DNA of 12,135 nt, taken from assembly GCA_948844705.1 (NCBI GenBank), contig CAQNVT010000201.1, positions 1 to 12,135 on the forward strand. The letters are read 5' to 3'. This DNA comes from an uncultured Dorea sp. (GTDB lineage Bacteria; Bacillota; Clostridia; Lachnospirales; Lachnospiraceae). The notes below the pieces were generated by a model. That model searched no databases. It saw nothing but the letters and a program-made list of their open reading frames with translations, and was not told the origin of the DNA. The first letter of the stretch is position 1, and each line of letters starts with the position of its first letter. The translations under genes were made by a program, and so were the position numbers. This document shows positions 1 through 6,416 of this stretch, piece after piece.

Positions 1-45
1 TAAATAGACCTATAGACCTACATAAATATTATATCATGAAATAAT

Positions 46-68
46 AAAAAAAGCAAGGAAAACCTTGC
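46..68 (-). terminator. Possible intrinsic terminator reading leftward
   Basis: Bases 53-58 (GCAAGG) and 63-68 (CCTTGC) form a perfect 6-bp stem with a 4-base loop. On the minus strand the stem is followed directly by seven T residues and then TATTAT, the arrangement of a rho-independent terminator. On the plus strand there is no T run directly after the stem. No minus-strand gene is visible that would need it, so it may be a relic of an earlier gene arrangement or act on antisense transcripts. Confidence 0.35.
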
Positions 69-385
69 AAAATAAGGAAATTTTTTATTTAATTGTGTTT
101 ATGAAGTGGCAAACTCGGGGTATATCAAGGATGTTGGAAAAAAATAGAGTTTTAAAAAGAATCTTATGCTTTTATGGGGAAAATTCTTTGATCATTTTGT
201 GTTTTCACTTAGTAGAAATGGGATATTTCCCATGGTATAAGGTGTATGAAATGTTGTCTTATATTCCGGTTTCATTACGGATATCACATGTGCTGGTATG
301 GATAGGTAAAGTTTTGTTTTGCACAGTATGTGTTAAATGTGTTTATAAGTCAGAACTTCTAAAGAAAATATTTGGGAGAAAATAA
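65..385 (+). pseudogene. Truncated C-terminal remnant of an acyltransferase-3 family membrane protein
   Basis: The frame encodes about 106 hydrophobic residues resembling only the C-terminal end of polytopic acyltransferase-3 (OafA/fucose-acetylase type) proteins. The clue is an ENSLIILCFH stretch (about residues 39-48), which in that family lies in a late transmembrane segment, followed by another hydrophobic segment and a short basic end (KKIFGRK). Full-length members usually have over 300 residues and about ten membrane helices; here the N-terminal bulk is absent. The frame is closed upstream by stops at 5-7 and 23-25, and the other two forward frames also carry stops in bases 1-64, so a simple single frameshift does not restore a longer protein within the window. 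A TTG at 65 or ATG at 101 could start translation, but neither has a convincing ribosome binding site. If functional, such enzymes O-acetylate surface glycans, which fits the neighbouring glycan genes. Family assignment rests on a short segment. Confidence 0.55.
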
Positions 386-402
386 AAATTAGTATAACAT
401 GC

Positions 403-429
403 TTGCCCATTCGGGGAATATGGTGTAAT
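403..429 (+). promoter_or_regulatory. Candidate promoter for LCP gene 1
   Basis: In the 87-nt gap before LCP gene 1, TTGCCC (403-408) is a partial -35 match. TGTAAT (424-429), preceded by TG at 421-422, is an extended -10 match, with a 15-nt spacer. An alternative -10 is TATAAC at 393-398. There is no terminator between the acyltransferase remnant and this gene, so read-through is also possible. The region is AT-rich and chance matches are likely. Confidence 0.3.
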
Positions 430-472
430 ATGTTTTGTGTATAAAATCAACATAGGGATAAAGAGGTGTTAT

Positions 473-1813
473 ATGGCTAGAAGAAAGCCTCACAGAGGCA
501 GACGGAGTCGCAGAAACTGGTTTATGAGAATGAGTATGGCGAAAAGAGTAGGCACTTGTTTGTGTGGAGTGCTTTTAACGCTTATTGCTTCAGGTACTGT
601 TTATGTTGTTGCGAAGCTTGGGAAGATTGATACGCAGGAGATTGCGAAAGAGGATATTATCATTAATGAAGAGGTTGAGCAGCAGGAGGATTTGGGCGAA
701 GGATATCTGAATGTCGCGTTGTTTGGTGTAGATTCCCGTGAAGGAGATCTGGAACAAGGGACAAGGACGGACTGTCTTATTGTTGCCAGTTTAAATAAAG
801 AGACAAAAGAGATCCGGATGGTATCGGTATACAGAGATACTGTTTTGGATCTATCTGACGGTACATTACAGAAGTGTAATGCGGCGTATAGCTTCGGTGG
901 TCCTACAATGGCTATTAATATGTTGAACATGAATATGGATCTGGATATCAAGAAGTATGTGACGGTGGATTTCGGAGTTTTGTCAGAAGTAATCGATCTG
1001 CTCGGCGGAGTCGAAATTGATCTTAAGCAGGAAGAGATAGAATATTTAAATGAATATATCGAAGAGACGGCAGAGGTTTCAGGAAAAGAAGCACATTTTG
1101 TTAGCGAAGCCGGAGTTCAGATGATGGATGGAGTTCAGGCAACTACATATGCAAGAATTCGGTCTACGGAAGGCGGAGATTTTACAAGAACAGAACGTCA
1201 GAGACTCGTAATTGAAAAAATGGTAGAAAAGGTTCAGAAGAGTGATCTGGCTACGATTAATAATATTATTGACAAGGTGCTTCCGACGATATCAACGAAT
1301 TTTACCGCGGCAGAGATTTTGTCATATGCGCAATATTTTTCGCAGTACACATTAGGAGAAAATTCGGGCTTTCCGTTTGATAAGACAACAGATACGATTT
1401 CAGGATTGGGAAGTATTGTTATTCCTGTAGATTTAGCAGATAATGTAAAAAAATTACATGAGTTTTTGTTCGGAAAAACAGATTATGCGGTGTCATCGAC
1501 AGTTCAGGGAATAAGCAGTTCAATTGTTGCGCGGGTAGGACAAAGGGATGCCGTAGATGATGCGATATTGGGGACACAGACGTATGAAGAAGATCCTCAG
1601 GATGCTCCGGGATTTTATCCGGAGGATTATTATAATGATTATTTGGGGAATGATGTGCAGCCGGATATTCCGTCGAACGACAATCCGAATAATCAGGTGC
1701 CGGACAACCCGTCGGACACAGGAGAACCGGTGCCGGACAATCCGCCGGATACACCAGATGCAGGGGGAGATGTGCAGCAGCCGGATACAGGCGGAGATGA
1801 TACAGTACAGTAA
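473..1813 (+). CDS. LytR-CpsA-Psr (LCP) family glycan-peptidoglycan ligase, copy 1
   Basis: I chose the ATG at 473 because AGAGGTG at 462-468 is a good ribosome binding site; a GTG 36 nt upstream has none. The product has 446 residues: a strongly basic cytoplasmic N-terminus (1-25), one membrane helix (about 26-47), then an extracellular LCP domain (about 78-350). Visible family motifs are FGVDSR (84-89), RTD (98-100), SVYRDT (118-123), YARIR (226-230) and RTERQR (239-244), which carry the Asp and Arg residues used for metal and pyrophosphate binding. LCP enzymes transfer undecaprenyl-pyrophosphate-linked teichoic acid or capsule glycans to peptidoglycan outside the membrane. The last ~75 residues are a Pro/Asp/Asn-rich tail with PDNP repeats, probably disordered and in the wall. 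It is a paralogue of the LCP gene at 4962. A terminator directly follows, so it forms its own unit or ends one. The exact glycan substrate cannot be read from sequence. Confidence 0.93.
   Translation: MARRKPHRGRRSRRNWFMRMSMAKRVGTCLCGVLLTLIASGTVYVVAKLGKIDTQEIAKEDIIINEEVEQQEDLGEGYLNVALFGVDSREGDLEQGTRTDCLIVASLNKETKEIRMVSVYRDTVLDLSDGTLQKCNAAYSFGGPTMAINMLNMNMDLDIKKYVTVDFGVLSEVIDLLGGVEIDLKQEEIEYLNEYIEETAEVSGKEAHFVSEAGVQMMDGVQATTYARIRSTEGGDFTRTERQRLVIEKMVEKVQKSDLATINNIIDKVLPTISTNFTAAEILSYAQYFSQYTLGENSGFPFDKTTDTISGLGSIVIPVDLADNVKKLHEFLFGKTDYAVSSTVQGISSSIVARVGQRDAVDDAILGTQTYEEDPQDAPGFYPEDYYNDYLGNDVQPDIPSNDNPNNQVPDNPSDTGEPVPDNPPDTPDAGGDVQQPDTGGDDTVQ
1696..1740 (+). repeat. Short direct repeat in LCP copy 1 tail
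   Basis: The 12-base sequence GGTGCCGGACAA occurs at 1696-1707 and again at 1729-1740, a 33-nt period in frame. It encodes the VPDNP units of the Pro/Asn/Asp-rich C-terminal tail. In-frame repeats like this can change copy number and alter tail length. Confidence 0.6.
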
Positions 1814-1820
1814 GTAATAT

Positions 1821-1866
1821 AAGGCTTCTTACAACGAATGTAGGTTGTAGAAGCCTTAATTTTTTA
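1821..1866 (+). terminator. Strong intrinsic terminator after LCP copy 1
   Basis: AAGGCTTC (1821-1828) pairs with GAAGCCTT (1850-1857). Inside it TACAAC (1830-1835) pairs with GTTGTA (1844-1849), with a single bulged T at 1829 and an 8-base loop. This gives a stem of about 14 bp followed by AA and a run of six T (1860-1865). It lies 7 nt after the LCP stop codon and separates that gene from the glmS transcription unit. Confidence 0.9.
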
Positions 1867-1873
1867 ACAGTGG

Positions 1874-1902
1874 TTTACAAAATGTTAAGAATTTGTTACA
1901 AT
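1874..1902 (+). promoter_or_regulatory. Sigma-A type promoter of the glmS unit
   Basis: TTTACA (1874-1879) and TACAAT (1897-1902) each match the vegetative consensus at 5 of 6 positions. They are separated by exactly 17 nt and there is an extended -10 TG at 1894-1895. Transcription would start near 1909, leaving a leader of about 56 nt before the glmS ATG. That is too short for a glmS ribozyme, and I see no ribozyme core in it. Confidence 0.7.
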
Positions 1903-1964
1903 ACTTTCTGAAATAGATTGAATATAGTATTTGTAAGACAGTTATGCGCATGCGGAGGTAGAAT

Positions 1965-3791
1965 ATGTGTGGAATAGTTGGATATATTGGCAACAGACAG
2001 GCTGCGCCGATTCTTTTGGATGGTTTGTCCAAATTGGAATACAGAGGCTATGATTCGGCAGGAATTGCTGTCCATAGCGTAGATAAGATCAATATGGTAA
2101 AGTCTAAGGGCAGACTTAAAGTTCTCGAAGAATTGACTCATAACGGCAGTACCTTGAACGGTACTGTCGGAATCGGACATACGAGATGGGCGACACACGG
2201 TTCACCTTCAGACCAAAATGCACACCCTCATTTCAATAAGAATAATAGTATTGTCATTGTGCATAATGGGATCATAGAGAATTATTTAAAGCTGAAGAAA
2301 AAATTAGAAAAGAAGGGCTATGAATTTATATCTGAAACTGACACAGAGGTAATTGTTCATTTGCTGGACTATTATTATAGCGGGAATCCGCTTCAGGCAG
2401 TGACAAAAATTATGCATCGAATGGAAGGCTCTTATGCCCTGGGAATTATCTTTTCAGACCATCCGAATGAGTTGTATGCGGTTCGAAAGGACAGTCCGCT
2501 TATAGTAGGGAAGACGGAGGGAGGAAATGTAGTTGCATCGGACGTTCCTGCCGTGTTGAAATATACACGTAATGTATATTTTGTAGAGAACGAAGAAATT
2601 GTACGTATGACAAGAGATGAGATGGAATTCTTCACAGTAGATGAGGAGCCCATCGAAAAGACGTCTGTTGAGATTGAATGGGATATTAACGCGGCGGAAA
2701 AAGGCGGCTATGAGCATTTTATGTTAAAGGAGATGTATGAGCAGCCTAAGGCGATTACGGATACATTTTCTCCTAGATTGAAGGGGCAGGATATAGTAAT
2801 CGAAGAATTAAATATGTCCGATCAGGATATTAAATCAATTGAAAAAATTATGATAGTGGCTTGCGGGTCGGCATATCATGCGGGAGTTACAAGTAAATAT
2901 GTGTTTGAAGGGCTTGCAAAAATTCCGGTGGAGGTAGATCTTGCATCGGAGTTCCGTTACAGAAATCCTCTTCTGCGTGAAGGCACTCTTGTGATCGTGA
3001 TTAGTCAGTCCGGGGAGACTGCGGATACGCTGGCAGCGCTCAGAGAGGCAAAGGAGTTAGGTTCAAGAGTTCTTGGAATTGTAAATGTGGTTGGAAGCTC
3101 GATTGCAAGAGAGGCGGACAATGTAATGTATACCTGGGCAGGTCCGGAGATTGCGGTTGCGACTACGAAGGCATATTCTGCACAGTTAATAGCGCTCTAT
3201 CTTCTTGCCATGAAATTTGCATGTGTGAGGGGTGAACTGACTGATCATGAGCTGGCGGCGATGGTTGAGGATTTAAAGGCCCTTCCGGCACAGGTCGAGA
3301 TGTTGCTTAATAATAAGAATAAGATTCAGCGCTTTGCAAACAGGTATTTGGCTGCGAAGGATGTATTTTTTATAGGCCGGGGAATCGATTATGCCATTTC
3401 TCTGGAAGGGTCATTAAAGCTGAAGGAAATTTCCTATATTCATTCCGAGGCATATGCGGCGGGGGAATTGAAGCATGGTACGATTTCGCTGATTGAAGAG
3501 GGTACATTGGTTGCTTCAGTGTTGACACAGAAGCAACTCTATAAGAAAATGATAAGCAATATGGTAGAGGTACGTACCAGAGGTGCGTTTGTTCTGGCTG
3601 TTACAAATGAAGGAAATGTAGAGGTTGAGCGTGCAGCAGACTATGTAATTTATATTCCGGAGACAAATAAATATTTTGCAAATTCGCTGGCTATTATTCC
3701 TTTGCAGTTATTTGGATATTATATCGCAATAGGCCGGGGATGTGATGTGGATAAACCCAGAAATCTTGCAAAGTCAGTCACGGTTGAATAA
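1965..3791 (+). CDS. glmS: Glutamine--fructose-6-phosphate aminotransferase (isomerizing)
   Basis: GlmS converts fructose-6-phosphate and glutamine to glucosamine-6-phosphate and glutamate in the cytoplasm, the entry step to UDP-GlcNAc for peptidoglycan and surface glycans. The 608-residue length is that of the family. The N-terminal glutaminase domain begins MCGIVGYIGN, with Cys2 becoming the catalytic N-terminal residue; EYRGYDSAG (25-33), HTRWATHG (72-79) and HNGIIEN (100-106) follow. The isomerase half has two SIS domains, with CGS at 300-302 and SQSGET at 347-352 in the first and the GELKHG loop in the second. The C-terminus DKPRNLAKSVTVE carries Lys603, the sugar-binding lysine. GGAGGT at 1954-1959 fixes the start. 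It heads the glmS-glf-LCP2 unit, with glf starting 27 nt after its stop. No glmS ribozyme is present upstream, so feedback would have to use another mechanism. Confidence 0.98.
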   Translation: MCGIVGYIGNRQAAPILLDGLSKLEYRGYDSAGIAVHSVDKINMVKSKGRLKVLEELTHNGSTLNGTVGIGHTRWATHGSPSDQNAHPHFNKNNSIVIVHNGIIENYLKLKKKLEKKGYEFISETDTEVIVHLLDYYYSGNPLQAVTKIMHRMEGSYALGIIFSDHPNELYAVRKDSPLIVGKTEGGNVVASDVPAVLKYTRNVYFVENEEIVRMTRDEMEFFTVDEEPIEKTSVEIEWDINAAEKGGYEHFMLKEMYEQPKAITDTFSPRLKGQDIVIEELNMSDQDIKSIEKIMIVACGSAYHAGVTSKYVFEGLAKIPVEVDLASEFRYRNPLLREGTLVIVISQSGETADTLAALREAKELGSRVLGIVNVVGSSIAREADNVMYTWAGPEIAVATTKAYSAQLIALYLLAMKFACVRGELTDHELAAMVEDLKALPAQVEMLLNNKNKIQRFANRYLAAKDVFFIGRGIDYAISLEGSLKLKEISYIHSEAYAAGELKHGTISLIEEGTLVASVLTQKQLYKKMISNMVEVRTRGAFVLAVTNEGNVEVERAADYVIYIPETNKYFANSLAIIPLQLFGYYIAIGRGCDVDKPRNLAKSVTVE

Positions 3792-3818
3792 AAGAAAGTT
3801 TATTTTGGGAGGTGGATT

Positions 3819-4916
3819 ATGTACGATTATCTGATAGTGGGATCAGGGTTATTTGGTGCTGTTTTTGCGTATGAGGCAAAAAAAAGAGGGGAAAAGTGTT
3901 TGGTTTTGGAAAAAAGAGCGCATATAGGAGGCAATATATATACTGAAGAAGTCGAAGGAATTCAGGTGCACCGGTATGGAGCACATATTTTTCATACGAG
4001 TGATAAAAAGGTGTGGGACTATATTCAGCATTTTGCTGAATTTAACAGGTATACGAATAGTCCTGTTGCATATTACAAGGGTGAAATCTATAATATGCCC
4101 TTTAATATGAATACTTTTAACCGTATGTGGGGGGTTGTTACGCCTGCTCAGGCGAAGGAGAAAATTGAAAAACAGAGAGCGGAATCCGGCATATCTGTTC
4201 CGGCGAATCTGGAGGAACAGGCGATAAGTCTTGTGGGAAAGGATATATATGAAAGACTTGTAAAAGGATATACCGAAAAACAGTGGGGACGGCGGGCGAC
4301 AGAACTCCCGCCGGAGATTATTAAAAGGCTGCCGGTCAGGTTTACGTATGACAATAATTATTTCAACGACCTCTATCAGGGGATACCGATTGGAGGTTAT
4401 ACTAAGATTATCGAAAGAATGCTGGAGGGGGTTGAAGTATGCTTAAATACGGATTATTTGAAGGATCGGGAGGAATTCCGGAAGATGGCGGATAAAGTCA
4501 TCTATACGGGGCCGATCGATGCGTATTTTGATTATCAGTATGGCGAATTAGAATATCGTTCCGTTCGGTTCGATACAGAGATACTGGATATGGAGAATTT
4601 TCAGGGAAATGCTGTTGTAAATTATACAGAGTATGAAATTCCTTATACACGTATTATTGAACATAAGCATTTTGAGTTTGGTACACAGCCTAAGACAGTT
4701 ATCTCGAAGGAATACTCTGTTGCGTGGAAACGTGGAGATGAGCCATATTATCCGGTGAATAACGAAAAAAATAATGCGTTGTATCAAAAATATGCAGGCA
4801 GAGCCAGAACAGAGGAAGGAGTACTGTTCGGAGGAAGGCTGGGAAAATATCGTTATTATGACATGCATCACGTTGTTTCGGAGGCATTAAAGTGTGTAGA
4901 GGAGCTACTGAATTAG
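3819..4916 (+). CDS. glf: UDP-galactopyranose mutase
   Basis: Glf is a cytoplasmic FAD enzyme that interconverts UDP-galactopyranose and UDP-galactofuranose, supplying galactofuranose for surface polysaccharides. The 365-residue product has the usual family length. It starts with an FAD-binding Rossmann motif, IVGSGLFGA (6-14), followed by the acidic end of the second strand and HIGGN (35-39). Further family landmarks are the RYGAHIFHT segment near residue 50, the EKQWGR segment near 155, and the C-terminal GRLGKYRYYDM stretch that contacts flavin and substrate. The ribosome binding site GGGAGGTGG (3807-3815) is strong. The gene lies 27 nt after glmS and 45 nt before LCP copy 2 with no terminator on either side, so the three are probably cotranscribed. 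Its presence implies that a galactofuranose-containing glycan is made; the glycosyltransferases must lie elsewhere. Confidence 0.96.
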   Translation: MYDYLIVGSGLFGAVFAYEAKKRGEKCLVLEKRAHIGGNIYTEEVEGIQVHRYGAHIFHTSDKKVWDYIQHFAEFNRYTNSPVAYYKGEIYNMPFNMNTFNRMWGVVTPAQAKEKIEKQRAESGISVPANLEEQAISLVGKDIYERLVKGYTEKQWGRRATELPPEIIKRLPVRFTYDNNYFNDLYQGIPIGGYTKIIERMLEGVEVCLNTDYLKDREEFRKMADKVIYTGPIDAYFDYQYGELEYRSVRFDTEILDMENFQGNAVVNYTEYEIPYTRIIEHKHFEFGTQPKTVISKEYSVAWKRGDEPYYPVNNEKNNALYQKYAGRARTEEGVLFGGRLGKYRYYDMHHVVSEALKCVEELLN

Positions 4917-4961
4917 TGAATAAGATTTCCGTATATTCTACAAAAGAAGTGGGACTGGTTT

Positions 4962-6329
4962 ATGGCGAAGAAAAAGGAAAAGCAGATGAAAGCAGCATAT
5001 TATGCTGGGATTAGGGCAAAAAAAAGAAATCGTAGAAAAAAGCGTATAATTATAGTGGTTTTGGAAGTGATGGTGCTGGCATTGCTTTCGTGTGTTGCTT
5101 ATGTCATGGCAAAATACGATCGATTCCAGACGGTATCAATTGATGACGATGACATCGATGTTAATGACGGCATAAAGCAGGAGGGCTATACAACGATTGC
5201 ATTATTCGGCGGCGACTCCAGAGACGGACAGCTGGAAGAGGGTACCCACGCGGACACGATAATCATTGCATCCATTGATCATGAATCAAAAGAGATTCGG
5301 ATGGCATCCGTATACAGAGATACTTTTTTGCAGCAGGCAGACGGCTCTTATCTGAAGGCGAATAACGCATATTTCAGCGGTGGGCCCAAGGAAGCCATCA
5401 ATATGTTAAATAAAAATCTGGATCTGGATATTGAAGATTATGTGACCGTCGATTTTAAAGCGTTGGTTGATACAATTGATTTGCTGGGCGGACTGGAGAT
5501 TGAGATCAAAGAGGAAGAGGTTCAGTATGTAAACGAGTACTTGCAGGAAACCGCCGACGTAGCCGGAACCCAGGCGAACTTCATCTCCCAGGCCGGTGAG
5601 CAGCACTTAGACGGAGCTCAGGCAGTTACCTATGCGCGTATCCGTTCCACAGAGGGAGGCGACTATACCCGCACGGAGCGGCAGAGGCTGGTCATCCAGA
5701 AGATGTTTGAAAAGGGGATAAAAACAGATCTTGTGACGATCAATAACATCATTGATACCGTATTTCCGCAGGTTTCCACCAGCTTTACGCTGTCGGAATT
5801 AGTAAGCCTTGCTTCGGGTGTGACAAAATACAATCTGGGCGAAAATACAGGCTTTCCGATCGATAAAACGGATGATACGCGCGCGGATGTAGGAAGTATC
5901 GTAATACCTGTTGATCTGGAATCCAATGTGCAGAAATTGCATGAATTTTTGTATCCGAAGGAAGAGGGGTATACGATGTCGGATACGGTGAAAAAGATTT
6001 CTCAGGAGATCTCTTATATAACGGGAGTCGTAAAAACAGATGATTCCGGAGCGCAGACCGGTACTGACAACGTTACCGGTGATGAGGGCACGGCCGGTGC
6101 CGGAAGTGTTAACGGTGAGGAAGGCACAGCCGGTTCGGGAGGCGCCGGTTATTATCCGGGAGATAATTATGGAGATACCGGCACCTATAATGGAGATTAT
6201 TATAACGGTGAGGATTATAATAATTACGGAGATTACGGCGCCGGTGATTATAACGGAGATGCCGGCTATGGCGATAACAGCGGCTATGGCGGAGATGCGG
6301 GTTATGACTATAATGATTATAATCAATAG
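4962..6329 (+). CDS. LytR-CpsA-Psr (LCP) family glycan-peptidoglycan ligase, copy 2
   Basis: The 455-residue protein has a basic cytoplasmic N-terminus (1-28), one membrane helix (about 29-50) and an extracellular LCP domain (about 76-340). Motifs are FGGDSR (82-87), SVYRDT (116-121), YARIR (224-228) and RTERQR (237-242). It is clearly paralogous to the LCP gene at 473, with long blocks nearly identical around YVTVDF, STEGGD and the GFP.DKT..T region. Two differences stand out. The residue that is Arg98 in copy 1 is His96 here (HAD in place of RTD). The tail also differs: the last 62 residues are rich in Tyr (15), Gly, Asp and Asn, where copy 1 has a Pro/Asp/Asn tail. The ribosome binding site (AAGTGGGA, 4947-4954) is weaker than those of its neighbours. 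Likely role is transfer of a lipid-linked glycan to peptidoglycan; the specific glycan is unknown. Confidence 0.93.
   Translation: MAKKKEKQMKAAYYAGIRAKKRNRRKKRIIIVVLEVMVLALLSCVAYVMAKYDRFQTVSIDDDDIDVNDGIKQEGYTTIALFGGDSRDGQLEEGTHADTIIIASIDHESKEIRMASVYRDTFLQQADGSYLKANNAYFSGGPKEAINMLNKNLDLDIEDYVTVDFKALVDTIDLLGGLEIEIKEEEVQYVNEYLQETADVAGTQANFISQAGEQHLDGAQAVTYARIRSTEGGDYTRTERQRLVIQKMFEKGIKTDLVTINNIIDTVFPQVSTSFTLSELVSLASGVTKYNLGENTGFPIDKTDDTRADVGSIVIPVDLESNVQKLHEFLYPKEEGYTMSDTVKKISQEISYITGVVKTDDSGAQTGTDNVTGDEGTAGAGSVNGEEGTAGSGGAGYYPGDNYGDTGTYNGDYYNGEDYNNYGDYGAGDYNGDAGYGDNSGYGGDAGYDYNDYNQ
6143..6326 (+). repeat. Low-complexity Gly/Tyr/Asp/Asn coding tail of LCP copy 2
   Basis: The region encodes irregular repeats of GDY, YNG and GYG units, for example YNGDYYNGED and GDAGYGDNSGYGGDAG. 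The underlying DNA repeats GGAGAT and TATAA(C/T) units imperfectly. Such compositions are usually disordered and flexible, so this is probably a wall-embedded extension beyond the catalytic domain. Confidence 0.6.
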
Positions 6330-6341
6330 CTGTTTGTACTA

Positions 6342-6375
6342 TGGAAAATAACCGGAAAATATGATAGAATATAAT
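6342..6375 (+). promoter_or_regulatory. Candidate promoter for the cohesin-like membrane protein gene
   Basis: TAGAAT (6365-6370) overlaps a perfect TATAAT (6370-6375). TGGAAA (6342-6347) lies 17 nt before the former as a weak -35. No terminator is visible after LCP copy 2, so the gene could also be read through from the glmS unit. The AT-rich context makes this tentative. Confidence 0.35.
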
Positions 6376-6416
6376 TCAAATTCATATATATTCCAGAGAA
6401 GAAAGAGGATAAGAAC

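Noticed and set aside
437..472. GTG at 437 as an upstream start for LCP copy 1
   Set aside because: It has no ribosome binding site; ATG 473 has AGAGGTG just upstream and gives the usual basic N-terminus followed by a membrane helix.
1944..1951. Palindrome ATGCGCAT before glmS considered as an operator
   Set aside because: It is only 8 bases and sits next to the ribosome binding site; there is no second copy or known regulator motif to support it.
5799..6326. Minus-strand Ile-rich open frame that looks like a membrane protein
   Set aside because: The hydrophobicity comes from reading the Tyr/Asp/Asn-rich repeat tail of LCP copy 2 in reverse; it has no start signals.
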